From Prionace glauca (lineage: Eukaryota; Chordata; Chondrichthyes; Carcharhiniformes; Carcharhinidae): a DNA stretch of 64,000 nucleotides. Positions 11,832-22,769 of this stretch are shown piece after piece (position 1 is the first letter of the stretch; every line of letters begins with the position of its first letter). Location: assembly GCA_037974335.1 (NCBI GenBank), contig CM075760.1:54306890-54370889 (forward strand). Reading direction: 5' to 3'. The position numbers and the translations under genes were made by a program. Below the pieces are notes generated by a model. It saw only the letters and a list, made by a program, of their open reading frames with translations, made no database searches and was not told where the DNA came from.

Positions 11832-12095
11832 TTTGTGGTGGTGCAGGGGACAGTGTTGTTGCCTCATAGCACTAGGCTCCCTGGTTCAATTTAAGGCTTG
11901 GCTACTGAGTGTGCAGAGTCTACTCGTTCTCACTGTGTCTGCGTGGGTTTCCTCCAGGTGCTCCGGTTTCCCCCAAAAATCTGAAAGTTGTGATGGTTTG
12001 ATGCATTGGCCGGGCTAAATATTCCCTCAGTGTACCTGAACAGGCGCCGGAGCGTGGCAACTCGGGGATTTTTATAGCAACTTAATTGCAGTGTT
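11832..12095 (+). mobile_element. tRNA-derived V-SINE in GPCR gene 1 intron
   Basis: A near-complete copy: degraded tRNA-like head with box A/B (ggttcaattt), the conserved central block 'tctgcgtgggtttcctccag', then the tail with 'gtggcaactcggggattttt' and 'gcagtgttaatg'. It lies antisense to the host gene. Related copies: 27260-27450, 38208-38497, 44235-44545 and 46212-46515. Confidence 0.8.
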
Positions 12096-12627
12096 AATGT
12101 TTGCATACTTGTGACATTAATGAATGAATTTCAATACGAAACATGTTTTCTCTTGAGATCCTGCTGTGCAAACATGATCAATAAAATGCATTCTGCAGCG
12201 TGGTGACTGGGTAGGCAATTGGCAGTGAGCTGGCGTTACATGTAGATGGTAAAAAACCATTCTGCTTTATATTTTTCTCACAAAGGATTAGTGTTAGGTC
12301 ACATGTCTATGGATAGTCACAACACACAGAAGACACCCTAGCCCATAGGCCCTGAGACAATTGTCAGCGGCTGAAAGAATTAATAACTGGATATAGGGAT
12401 TCAACAGGAACAACAAGAGCAGCAAACCCAGTACAGTAAATGACAAGGAAATCAATACAGTTAAACAGCCTTTCTAGAATTAGGAACTGGGGACAGAACT
12501 TTACAGCCTCACTTTTCCGAAAACTGCAAAATCCTACCCGTGTTCAACAGACCTTCCCATGCTCTGACCCCTGCCTGCTCTGATTCCAGTGGCAGTCGGA
12601 CTGGTACAATTCCAGACAGGGACTTAC

Positions 12628-12766
12628 CCGGAACTCCAATAATCGCCAAGATGGGATAGTAAACGTACTGAATCACCTTCAGTAGACTTTCAATCCGAAC
12701 AGCTGATGGCATCCTCCAATTATCTAAGGTAAACAAATAAATCCAATAGGATAAACCGTCTTGCAT
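12628..12766 (-). CDS. GPR139-like receptor 1, exon 1 (N-terminus and first half of TM1)
   Basis: The minus-strand exon encodes a short N-terminus and the start of TM1 (IQYVYYPILAIIGVPG), the hallmark opening of GPR139-like receptors. It ends in phase 1 at the donor G|GTAAGT (plus-strand ACTTAC at 12622-12627). I chose the ATG at 12766-12764 because the homologous exon of gene 2 aligns through this stretch (YWIYLFTLDNW against YSVLYLLSQDW). The frame stays open further 5' through a 42-bp tandem repeat, so a longer N-terminus is possible; an internal ATG (MPSAVRIE) is another option. Confidence 0.75.
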
Positions 12767-12785
12767 GGTTGGAAACTTCCAATCC

Positions 12786-12927
12786 ATTGTTCCCAGGTTC
12801 CGATCAATTGTTGGAATACTCTGGGTCATTGTTCCCAGATTCCGATCAATTGTTGGAACACTCTGGGTCATTGTCCCCAGATTCTGATCCACTGTTGGAA
12901 CATTCTGGGCCATTGCTCCCAGATTCT
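12786..12927. repeat. 42-bp minisatellite at the 5' side of GPCR gene 1
   Basis: About three and a half copies of a 42-bp unit (cattgttcccagattccgat...). On the minus strand the unit is a multiple of three and open in frame with exon 1, giving a 14-residue repeat like NLGTMTQSVPTIDR. It lies directly upstream of the chosen start, so it is either 5' untranslated or a repeated N-terminal extension. The gene 2 exon lacks it. Confidence 0.7.
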
Positions 12928-13219
12928 GATCTCTCCTCTCCCTCCCTCTCTCTCCACAGCCGCTGATCGCTGTTAGTGTTGGAGTTGTCGCTCCCGCTGA
13001 CTCAATGGGACAACACATTGAACGGAATCCCTTATTATTCGAAGGGGGAAATCCCTCCAGGCACACCAATCAGATCCATGGAGACTCACATCAATTACAG
13101 TCACTAAACAAACAGCTTCACCTCACCCTGTTCAATCCAACACTTTTTACACGCAAAGAAGAGAATTTACAGCCTAGATGGGGTGTTGAGATTCAGGGAA
13201 GTATGGGAAGTTGGAAATA

Positions 13220-13570
13220 ATGGAGAGGCAGACATGACAGTGCAGAAAGAGGCCATATGGCCCATTGAGTCTGCACCGAGTCTCCGACAGACCATCCTAC
13301 CCGCATTGGAATGATCATAGTGTATGTTTTCTTTTAAGATCAATGTAAAGGTTTAAGTGTGGAGACCTGAACGCGCCTCTCAATGCACACATATTATTGG
13401 TTTCGAGATAGTTTACTTTAGCATTAACATAAACCCATTTATATATATCAGGATATGCCCGTAAATATTACCGTAAGGATAATATACATCATTGAACTTT
13501 TTGCCATTCATCGCCTCCAATAACTTTGTGACTTGATTCATTAAACGCTAAAATCATTCATCATTTTTTT
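13220..13570. other. Unassigned stretch with a SINE-tail fragment
   Basis: 13222-13310 resembles the 3' tail of a SINE on the minus strand (gtgcagaaagaggccatatg). The rest, an A/T-rich stretch to about 13570, shows nothing I can name. Confidence 0.4.
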
Positions 13571-13574
13571 TCCA

Positions 13575-14484
13575 GGCTTTAGATAAGAACAAAGAAAATT
13601 ACAGCACAGAAACAGGCCCGTTTGGCCCGCGAAGCCTGAACTGACCATGATGCGTCAACTGAACTAAAATCTTTCCCCTTCCAGGGTCCATATTCCTCCG
13701 TTCCCATCCTATTCATGTACTTGTCAAGACGCCTCTTAAAAGTCACTACCGTATCCGCTTCCACTACTTCCCCCGGCAATGAGTTACAGGCACCCACCAC
13801 CATTTTTGTAGAAAAAAAAATCTGCCTCGTAATCTCCTATAAACCTTGACCGTCGCACCTTGAACTTGTGCCACCGAGTAAATGACTCTTCCACTCTGGG
13901 GAAAAAAAGCTTCTGACTACCCACTCTGTCTACCCCTCTCACAATCGTGTAGACTTCTATCAGTTCACCTCTCAACCTCTGCCATTCCAGTGAGGTCAAA
14001 TTACGTTTTTCCACCTCTCCGCCCAAGTCTCCAATCGATCCATATCTTGCTGGATCCTCTTATGGTCCTCACCGCTATCTGCAAATCCATCAACTTTTGT
14101 ATCATCCACAAACTTGCAACCGTTGTGTCATACACAATGTTGCAAAGAGCAAAGTTCTCAGCTCTGATCCCTGAGGTGTGCCACTTGTCATAACCATCAT
14201 TCAGAAAAAGACAACCTCCCACTGCTACACTCTGTCTTCTTTGACCAAGCCAGTTTGGTATCGAACTTGCCAGCTCACCTCTAATCCCATGTGATTTCAT
14301 GTTCTGCATTAGTCTGCTAAGAGGGACCTTGTCAAAGACCTTTCTGAAGTCCATGTAGATAACATCCATTACCTTCTCCTCGTTAATCATCTTCCTCAAA
14401 AACACTCGATCAAGTTAGTGAGTCACTATCTCCCCTCAACAAAACCATGTTGCCTCTCACTAATACGTCCACTTACTTCCAAAT
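13575..14484 (-). mobile_element. Decayed CR1-type LINE, RT fragments
   Basis: Minus-strand pieces in changing frames: DVIYMDFRKVFDKVPLSRLM, then LGQRRQSVAVGG, and the C-terminal LRGELIEVYTIVRGVDRVG. An internal part of the RT is missing and the frame is broken several times. It is cut on the right by the younger CR1 copy at 14484. Confidence 0.75.
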
Positions 14485-16092
14485 GGGAACGGTTGATAAG
14501 GGGGATGTGCTGGATATTCTTGAGGGGTTGAAAATAGATAAGTCCCCTGGTCCGGATGGGATCTGCCCTAGGATTCTCTGGGAGGCTAGAGAGGTGATTT
14601 CAGAGCCTCTGGCTCTGATCTTCAGGTCGTCATTGGTCTCTGGTGTAGTCCCGGAGGATTGGAGGATAGCGAATGTTGTTCCATTGTTTAAGAAGGGGAA
14701 CAGAGACTTTGCCGGGAATTATAGACCGGTGAGTCTTACTTCTGTTCTGGGCAAAGTTTTAGAAAAAAATATTAGGGATAGGATTTATAGTTATTTGGAG
14801 TGTAATAAATTGATTAGAAATAGTCAGCATGGTTTTGTAGCCGGTAGGTCGTGCCTTACTAACCTTATTGAGTTTTTTGATAAGGTGACCAAAGAGGTGG
14901 ATGGGGGCAAGGCAGTTGATGTGGTACATATGGATTTTAGTAACGCGTTCGATAAGGTTCACCATGGTAGGATTCTGCAGAAATTGCAGATGTATGAGAT
15001 TGTGGGTAAACTAGGAAATTGGATCAGAAATTTGCTGTCAGATAGGAGACAGAGGGTTGTGGTTGATGGTAAATATTCATCATGGAGTTCGGTTACGAGT
15101 GGTGTGCCTCAGGGACCTGTTTTGGGGCCACTGCTGTTTGTAATCTTTATTAATGATCTGGATGAGGGTATAGTTGGGTGGATTAGTAAATTTGCTGATG
15201 ACACCAAAGTAGGAGGTGTGGTAGATTGTGAACAAGGGTGTCATAGTCTGCAGGGAGACTTAGATACGTTGCAGAGCTGGGCCGAGAGGTGGCGGATGGA
15301 ATTTAATGCGGAGAAGTGTGAGGTAATTCAATTCGGTAGGAGCAACAGATGTGTCGAGTATCGGGCTAACGGGAGGACTTTGAATAGTATGGATGAACAG
15401 AGGGATCTAGGTGTATGTGTACATAGATCCCTGAAAGTTGGGAATCAAGTAGATAAGGTTGTTAAGAAGGCGTACGGTGTCTTGGCGTTTATTGGTAGGG
15501 GGATTGAATTTAAGAGTCGCAGCGTCATGTTGCAACTGTACACTACTCTGGTACGGCTGCACTTGGAGTACTGTGTGCAGTTCTGGTCCCCACATTACAG
15601 GAAGGATGTGGAGGCTTTGGAGAGGGTGCAGAGGAAGTTTACTAGGATCTTGCCTGGTATGGTGGGGAGATCCTATGAGGAGAGACTGAGGGATTTGGGG
15701 TTGTTTTCGCTGGAAAGAAGGCGGCTAAGAGGGGATCTTATTGAAACATATAAGATGATTAGAGGTTTAGATAGGGTGGATAGTGATAGCCTTTTTCCTC
15801 GGATGGAGAAAGCTAGCACGAGGGGGCATGGCTTTAAATTAAGGGGGGGTAGCTACAAGACGTATGTCAGGGGTAGGTTCTTTACCCAGCGGGTGGTGAG
15901 GGATTGGAATGCCCTGCCTGCTGCAGTTGTAAATGCTCCTAGTTTGGGGGCGTTTAAGAGATCTGTAGATAGGTTTATGGATGAAAAGGAATTGGTATAG
16001 GCTAGTGGGCCATTGTTTTTGTAACTGGTCGGCGCAATATCGTGGGCCGAAGGGCCTGTTCTGCGCTGTAATGTTCTATGTTCAAATCTCTT
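14484..16092 (+). mobile_element. CR1-type LINE, 5'-truncated, intact RT frame (subfamily B)
   Basis: The frame is open from about 14486 to the stop at 16000, starting at VDKGDVLDILEGLKIDKSPG just before the reverse transcriptase and covering the whole RT with KFADDTKVGG. It ends FMDEKELV; the 3' end follows after the 'gggccgaagggcctgttctg' block and the tail GTTCTATG. No endonuclease or ORF1. 'Subfamily B' (tail GTTCTATG, C-terminus FMDEKxLV) is my label. The open frame suggests recent insertion. Confidence 0.9.
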
Positions 16093-16400
16093 CCTCAATC
16101 TGTTGTTTCCCCCCAGTTTTTCCTTGTTATAGTTTCCAGATTCCTTGTTCCGGTTGTCTCTCTTTCCATTCTTGTCTCCCTGTCTCTATTTCTTTCCTAA
16201 TCTGACTCTTGCCATCTTATTACTTTCTCCCTTTGCAGTTGTCTTCCCCTATCTCCAGGTTTCTGTCACATCCAACCTCTTTCCATTCTTAACTCGCAGT
16301 CCAGCTTTTTCCCCGTATTTATCCATCTCTCTTTAAACATTTCTCGCTCACTTTCCCCATATCTATTCTGTCTGTCTCCAACATCTCTCTCTCCTTCTGT
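16092..16400. other. Pyrimidine-rich stretch
   Basis: C/T-rich sequence with tctctct runs; nothing else seen. Confidence 0.5.
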
Positions 16401-16404
16401 TTAA

Positions 16405-16770
16405 AATAGAATCAAAGAAGATAGTAACAGGAGGAGGCCATTTGGCCCTTCGAGCCTGCTCCGCTATTAATCACAATCATGGCTGATCATCCAACTCAAT
16501 AGCCTAATGCTGCTTTCTTCCCATAAATCTCCATCCCATTCAGCCCAAATGCTATATCTAGTCGCCTTTTTAATGCACTACACATTTTGACATCAAGTGC
16601 TTCCTGCAGTAATGAATTTCACAATCTCCCAACTGCTTGGGTGAAGAAATGGCTCCACATCCCTGTCTTGAACGGTTTACCCTGTTTCCTCAGACTGTTA
16701 CCCCTGATTCAGGACACTCGCACCATCGGAAACATCTGTTCTCACCCTGTTAGAATTTTATGAGTCTGTA
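16405..16770 (-). mobile_element. Decayed CR1-type LINE 3' end
   Basis: Minus-strand copy of the typical CR1 3' region ('ggctcgaagggccaaatggc' reversed near 16440-16460, 'gattgtgaaattcattactg' reversed near 16620). No open frame remains. Confidence 0.55.
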
Positions 16771-16794
16771 TGAAATGGTATCAAAGGGTGATAT

Positions 16795-18340
16795 GCTGGG
16801 TGCTATTCTGATTGGCGGTTGGTGTCTCGTGGGGTGCCCCAGGGGTCGGTGCTGGGGCCTCAGCTATTTATCAGTTATATAGATGATCTGGAGGAGGGGG
16901 CTGAGTGCAGGGTAACGAAATTTGCTGATGACACATCAGAACATAACATAAGAATATAAGAAATAGGAGCAGGAGCAGGCCATCCAGCCCTCATAGCCTG
17001 CCCCGTCATTTAATAAGATCATGGCTGATCTGTTGTGTCTCAGTTCCACATTCCCGCCTTCTCCCTATAACCCTTAATCTTCTCGCTTATCAAAAACCCA
17101 TCAACCCGCGTCTTAAAAGTACTTAGCGAGGCAGCCTCCACCACCTCAACGGGCAGAGAATTCCAGAGATTCACCACCCTTTGAGTGAAGAAGTTCCTCC
17201 TCAACTCCGTTCTAAACCGCCCCCCCTTTATCTTGAGGCTGTGCCCCCTAGTCCTACTGTCCTTTCTGAGTGGGAAGAGCCTCTGCACCTCTATCCTATC
17301 CATCCCATTCATCATCTTATACGTCTCAATGAGATCTCCCCTCGTTCTTCTAAACTCCAACGAGTACAAGCCTAGTTTATTCAGCCTCTCCCCATAGCTC
17401 AACCGACACGAAGATGAGTGGTAAAGCAAATTGCGTGGAGGGTGAGGAAAGTCTGCAGAGAGATATGGATAGGCTGAGCCAGTGAGCGAGGAGCTGGCAG
17501 ATGGGGTATAATGATAGCAAGTGTGAGGTTATCCACTTTGGCAGGAATAATAGTAGGAGGGATTACTATTTAAAGGGTGAAAAGCTGCAGCATGCTACGG
17601 TGCAGAGGGACCTGGGGGTTCTTGTGCAAGAGTCGCAAAAACCCAGTTTGCAGGTGCAGCAGGTGATCAAGAAGGCGAATGGGATGCTGGCCTTGATAGC
17701 GAGGGGGATTGAATATAAAAGTAGGGAGGTCTTGCTGCAGCTGTATAGGGCATTGGTGAGGCCGCAGCTGGAGTATTGTGTGTAGCTTTGGTCGCCGCAC
17801 TTGCGCAAGGTTATTTTGGCCTTGGAGGGAGTGCAGAGGAGGTTTACTAGGCTGATACCGGAAATGAGGTGGTTGGACTATGAAGAGAAACTAAAGAGAC
17901 TGGGTCTGTACTGGTTGGAGTTTCGAAGGATAAGGGGGGATTTTATAGAGACGTATAAGATAATGAAAGGGATGGATAGGGTAGAGGTAGAGAGATTCTT
18001 CCCGCTTAGAAAGGATAGCAGGACGAGAGGGCACAGCCTCAAGATAAGGGGGGTGGGCTGTTTAGACCGGAGTTGAGGAGGAACTTCTTCACTCAAAGGG
18101 TGGTGAAACTCTGGAGTTCTCTGCGCATTGAAGTGTGGAGGCTACCTCGCTCAATATATTTAAGTCACGGGTAGATAGGTTTCTGACAGACAAGGGAATT
18201 AAAGGTTATGGGGAGAAAGTGGGAAAGTGGAACTGATTCACTTCACATCAGCCATGATCTTATTGAATGGTGGGACAGGCTCGAAGGGCTAGATGGCCCA
18301 CTCCTGCTCCTATTTCTTATGTTCTTTTGTAAATCCCACT
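16795..18340 (+). mobile_element. CR1-type LINE (subfamily A) interrupted by another CR1 copy
   Basis: The element runs 16795-16937, is interrupted, and continues 17404-18340 to the usual 3' end 'ctcctatttcttatgttctt'. The split falls just after the FADDT codons of the RT (tttgctgatgacac). The second half has a W-to-stop change near 17785 and further changes, so it is not functional. It predates the nested copy. Confidence 0.85.
16938..17403 (-). mobile_element. Short CR1 3' end (subfamily A) nested inside a CR1 copy
   Basis: A 5'-truncated copy of about 465 bp in reverse orientation: its 3' tail (tatttcttatattcttatgt, reversed) is at 16938-16975, and the last 129 codons of ORF2 are open at 17429-17040. 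It splits the plus-strand copy. A short 'gacac' on both sides may be the target duplication. Confidence 0.85.
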
Positions 18341-19205
18341 CATTCACCTGAATTTCAGCGAAAACAATCCGAGGCTAACCAATCTCTCCTCATAGATCAG
18401 TTCTGCCACCCCTGGAATTAGCCTATTAAATGTCGCTGTACTTCTTCGAGAGCAAGAACATCCTTCCTCTGAAAACGAGACAAAAACTGCACGCAATATG
18501 GCAATTGCACCTCACCAAGCCACATTGTAACACGCATTCCTGCTTCTCTACTTGGAAGCTTCTCGCCATGAAGGCCCATATACAATTTGGCTTCTATACT
18601 GTTTGCTGCACCTGCATGGCTACATTCAGCGACTGGTCCACATGGATACCCAGGATCCATTGTACATTCCTGTGTCCCAATTACCAGCCATTCAGGCAGT
18701 AATCTGTCTTCTTGTTTTTTTTTCCGAAGTGAATAACCCCACATTTATCCAAATTATACTGCATCTGTCATTAATTTACCCACTCACCCAACCTTTCCAC
18801 ATCATGCTGATTGACCTCTGCATCCTCGTCACTCTTCTCTCTTCCACCCAATTTGGTATCAACTGCAAGCTTTGAGATGTTGTATTTTGTATTTATGTTT
18901 TGTTCAATCGTCAAATAAGTGATATATGTTATGAATAGCTAGGGCCTCAGCACTGATCCCTCTAGCACCACACTGCCAATTTCCAAAGAACCAATTAATT
19001 CCAACTCTTTGTTTCATCATTGCCAACAAGTTTTCTAACCACCTCAATCCAACTCCCCCAATCCTATGTGATTTAATCTTGCAGGATAATTTCTTATAGG
19101 GGACTTTGGCAAACGCTTTCTGAAAGTCCAAGTATACCACTTGGACTGGCTTCCCCTGGTCAACCCTACTCTCAATATATTTAAAGACATTTCTCCCCAT
19201 CTCTC
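18340..19205 (-). mobile_element. Decayed CR1-type LINE
   Basis: Minus-strand pieces: VVYLDFQKAFAKVPYKKL (about 19150-19080), GIGGVGLRWLENLL-like sequence, and a piece with YCVQFLSRFQRKDVLALEEV (18500-18420). Broken in all frames; old. Confidence 0.75.
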
Positions 19206-19253
19206 TCTATTTGTCTCTATTCCTGTTCATCTCCCCCAGCATCGAACTCTTCC

Positions 19254-19254
<1 letters not shown>

Positions 19255-19315
<61 letters not shown>

Positions 19316-19320
19316 GCACA
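19255..19320. repeat. (TC)n(AC)n microsatellite
   Basis: About 18 bp of TC repeats followed by about 36 bp of CA repeats, uninterrupted, and so likely polymorphic. Confidence 0.95.
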
Positions 19321-19379
19321 CAGTATGACAACATACTGTGTAAATTCCTTTGGTAGTTTGTTTTAAAATAAGCCCCCCC

Positions 19380-20140
19380 CCCCACCCCGTGCTTATTAAT
19401 GTATTAATTTGTTTGTTTATTTATACATTGATTGATGTCTGTAAATCAGCAATCTCAGAGTTTTGTTGCTGATGCTTTTCTTCAGAGACTGGCAGCTGGG
19501 CAATAACCCCAACCTGGAGACCCAAGATCTTGTGCCACTTCTCAGCTCCTCGCAGCAATTTGATTTCTGGTTACTGGCAAAGATGGTCAGAAATATTGCA
19601 TCACTCCTTTGAAAACAGAATGCATAAGAGGCAGGGAAAGTTGCAAAGATATGGTCAGTTAGAAGTACTTAGAAGGAGGATAGAAGGAGAGGTTGTGGGT
19701 GGGTTGATGCGGGGTCACGACCTAGATAAGATCATCCATCTTCACAACTACAGAGAGTGAACAGAAGGTGAGAAAGGAAGAATGTAGGTGAAAAAGAGAG
19801 AGGTGGAACAAAAGGTCAAAATAGAGATGGTGAGGGAGGAAGAGAACATGAGGTAGAGACACTGTGTGAAAGCCGCCAGAGTATAGTCACTAGATGCAAC
19901 TCCAATCACACCCTTTCAGATAGTCTGAACATGTGGAGAAAAATCCTGGGAGAATGATTTTAGAAGTGTCAGGAAGGAATCTGCAGCCCCATCCCAAACT
20001 GAGAGAGGGAGTTGAGTAGCTTCTGGATACTGAGAGTGGGACGGGAGTTGGGGGTGGGGGAGGATGAACATTTTATTTCGTTTTCGAAGATTATGTTTGG
20101 AGATCTCTATCTTTTTTCCATTTCAAATCCCATTTTATAA
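19380..20140. other. Unassigned stretch upstream of the Ig membrane exons
   Basis: I looked here for immunoglobulin constant-domain exons and found none; no other gene or clear repeat is seen. Confidence 0.4.
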
Positions 20141-20500
20141 TATCTTTCCTATCACAGGGTGACCAGAGCTGTACACAGAATTCCAAGTTAGGCCTTACCA
20201 ATCTCTTGTACAACTTCAACAAGAGGTCCCAACTCATTTATTCGCTGTTTTGACCAATGAAACCAAGCTTGCCAAATGCCTTCTTCACAACTCTATCCAC
20301 CTGTGTCTCCACTGTCAAGGAGCTATGAACCTGTAACCTCCCAGATTTTTTTGTTCTCTAACTTCCCCAATACCTTAGCATTAACTCAGTGCTGCCCTGG
20401 TTCGATCTGTCAGATGCATCATCTCGCATTTATCTAAATTAAACCCCATGTGCCATTCATCAATGCACTGGCCCAATTGATCAAGATCCCGTTACAATTC
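20140..20500 (-). mobile_element. Decayed CR1-type LINE fragment
   Basis: Matches, on the minus strand, the 'ccttaccaatctcttgtaca' and 'caattgatcaagatcccgtt' blocks also seen at 23280-23610 and 51150-51460, which lie in the CR1 RT C-terminal half. No open frame. Confidence 0.6.
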
Positions 20501-20583
20501 GAGAATGGGGAGATGAAAAATAACAATGAGATTCCCGGGATAAATAAAGTAATCTAATTTCATTTCCTGGTCTCCGCCCCCAG

Positions 20584-20711
20584 ACCCCACCGACTGCATC
20601 TGGATTGAAGGCAATGAGGATGATTACAGCAACATCTGGAGAACCGCTTCCACATTCATCGTCCTGTTCTTCCTAAGCAGTTTCTACAGCACTGCCGTCA
20701 CTCTGGTGAAG
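20584..20711 (+). CDS. Immunoglobulin heavy chain membrane exon M1 (partial gene)
   Basis: The exon encodes the acidic stalk and transmembrane segment of a membrane-bound Ig heavy chain. After the acceptor 'ccgcccccag' (AG at 20582-20583) it has two bases plus 42 codons: a Cys-containing acidic stalk ([16 protein letters not shown]), then a hydrophobic helix ending [10 protein letters not shown]. This carries the conserved antigen-receptor transmembrane (CART-type) polar residues used to pair with CD79. It ends at a GTGAGA donor. It matches IgM-type membrane exons very closely in pattern; IgM, IgW or IgNAR cannot be told apart from this exon alone. No CH exon is in the window upstream, so it is either the end of a gene whose constant exons lie beyond the left edge, or an orphan. 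Confidence 0.87.
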
Positions 20712-20843
20712 GTGAGATTATTCAATTCACTCACATTTCAAACTGGCAGAATGGATTTGAAAAATCTCTCAATGTTTCACTGATTAAAAACATTAATGTC
20801 CCACATCAGAAACATCTGCTTCAATATTGCCTCTACTTTACAG

Positions 20844-20852
20844 ATCAAATGA
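20844..20852 (+). CDS. Immunoglobulin heavy chain membrane exon M2 (Ile-Lys-stop)
   Basis: After a 132-bp intron with GTGAGA donor and 'ctctactttacag' acceptor, the exon reads ATC AAA TGA. With M1 this gives a cytoplasmic tail of Lys-Ile-Lys, against Lys-Val-Lys in the IgM of other vertebrates. The close fit in intron position, phase and tail length supports a real, expressed pair of membrane exons. The 3' UTR would continue to about 21310. Confidence 0.8.
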   Translation: MK

Positions 20853-21283
20853 CGGGTTGAACTGAAGACTCAGCTGATTATCAAGATCTGTGTATGGTTC
20901 AACCATAATATCAGCTCTCGGTGACTGTATCAGTAAAATTCTCCCAGCTTATCATTCTGAATCTGTAACTTAGGCTACCTTAGGTTTTAATTCAGTTTTC
21001 AGTGTAAAATGTATCAGGCATTTTTATGATAATGTAATTATGGTTAATAGTTTCCCCGTAGATCAAATTTCATGCATAAATTCGAAAATTGTTTGATTTC
21101 TTATTCACATTTGTTAATTGTTCTTCCTATTAATGTCCTGTTTTCTATTTCTGGTGTATGTAACAGATGTCCAAATATTGACGGATTCCCTGTGCTTGTG
21201 TTCTATTTTCAATGTAAAGTTCGATCGTTATATTCACTTTTCTAACATTAAAAAAAGTTGTAAAACATTTTCTGAATTTTTAA

Positions 21284-21300
21284 AATAAACATTGAATAAA
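21284..21300 (+). promoter_or_regulatory. Two AATAAA poly(A) signals
   Basis: AATAAA at 21284-21289 and 21295-21300, about 440 bp after the M2 stop in A/T-rich sequence. They are the likely polyadenylation signals of the membrane form of the Ig transcript. Confidence 0.5.
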
Positions 21301-21342
21301 AATTTAACCATCTCTGGCTTGACTTAATTCCGTTCTCTAAAA

Positions 21343-21900
21343 CCCATCAACTCCGCTCCATTTCCCTATTATAGAGACCCCCCCACACCCCCCCCCCCCC
21401 CCTTTCCCAGACAGGCATGTCCCCCCCATGTATGGGATGTGGTTGAACTCAAGGTCCTTCCGTGAAAGAGTCATTGCGCCACCCAGTGATCCAGCCGCGT
21501 AAAGACACCTTCATCTCTGCCCTTTTATGATAAAATCCAGAGGTAGAATGAGTGAAAATGAGGAAACATTGATAATTTCATTCATAAACTAGTCCGTCAC
21601 CGAAGAGTATCAGATAATCCTAAACAGCAAAGGCTCTGCTTCATCAGATGCAGGGCAGAGCTAGGCAGGAAATAGTTTCCTTTACACTGCCCCTTAAAAA
21701 CACTATCAGAGACCCTACAGCATGGACTAACAGAACAAATCTCTCTGTACATTGTCCGATGAAACAATTTCAAGGCAGGCATACCACAAACTAGATAGAG
21801 AACACATACAGAGCAGTGACGCAAACCATGAGATGAAACAAAGAGACTTAGGTGTATTTCACATAAGCACATTATCGATGACCAAGTTCCAAATTGTGAC
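21343..21900. other. Unassigned stretch with a poly-C run
   Basis: A C-rich run lies at about 21376-21402; otherwise nothing I can name up to the CR1 copy at 21903. Confidence 0.4.
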
Positions 21901-21902
21901 GA

Positions 21903-22600
21903 GGTGCAGCAGGTGGTCAGGAAGGCGAATGGGATGCTGGCCTTCATAGCGAGGGGGATTGAATATAGGAGTAGGGAGGTCTTGCTACAGCTGTATAGGG
22001 CATTGGTGAGGCCGCAGCTGGAGTACTGTGTGCAGTTTTGGGCGCCACACCTGCGCAAGGATATTTTGGCCCTGGAGGGAGTGCAGAGGAGGTTTACTAG
22101 GCTGATACCAGAGTTGAGGGGATTGAGCTATGAGGAGAGGCTGAATAAACTAGGCTTGTACTCGTTAGAGTTTAGAAGAATGAGGGGAGATCTCATTGAG
22201 ACGTATAAGATGATGAATGGGATGGATAGGATAGAGGTTGGAGAGACTCTTCCCGCTCAAAAAAGACAGTAGGACTAGGGGGCACAGCCTCAAGATAAAG
22301 GGGGGGCGGTTTAGAACAGAGTTGAGGATGAACTTCTTCACTCAAAGGGTGGTGAATCTCTGGAATTCTCTGCCCGTTGAAGTGGTGGAGGCTGCCTCGC
22401 TAAATATTTTTAAGAAACGGGTTGATGGGTTTTTGATAAGAGAAGGGATTAAGGGTTATGGGGAGAGGGCAGGAAGGTGGAGCTGAGTCACGACAGATCA
22501 GCCATGATCTTATTGAATGGCGGGGCAGGCTCGAAGGGCCAGATGGCCTACTCCTGCTCCTATTTCTTATGTTCTTATGTTCTTATGTTCTTATGTTATG
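21903..22600 (+). mobile_element. CR1-type LINE 3' part (subfamily A), 5'-truncated
   Basis: Starts inside the RT C-terminal half (VQQVVRKANGMLAFIARGIE) and ends in four TTCTTATG-type octamers. A one-base insertion near 22240 splits the frame into 21904-22272 and 22238-22486. A young copy by its closeness to the others of subfamily A. Confidence 0.88.
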
Positions 22601-22769
22601 GGATAATTTGAAGAGTCAATCTCACTATGATTCTATGACATATGCACGGATTGCTACTGATTAACACGAGTTGGAATTTTCCTATCCTGTCTAATACAAT
22701 TCTCATGTCAGGCGACCTCAGGCAGGGATTTTCTGGCATTGGAACAAACACGGCCGGAAAATCATACAG

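Noticed and set aside
16938-17403. A second independent gene inside the CR1 at 16.8-18.3 kb
   Set aside because: It is a truncated CR1 tail in reverse orientation, recognisable by TTCTTATG-type tail and FFTQRVVNLWNSLP.
20584-20711. TCR transmembrane exon instead of Ig
   Set aside because: TCR chains have a basic residue in the membrane helix; this one has the Ig-type FYST pattern with Lys only at the end and a three-residue tail.
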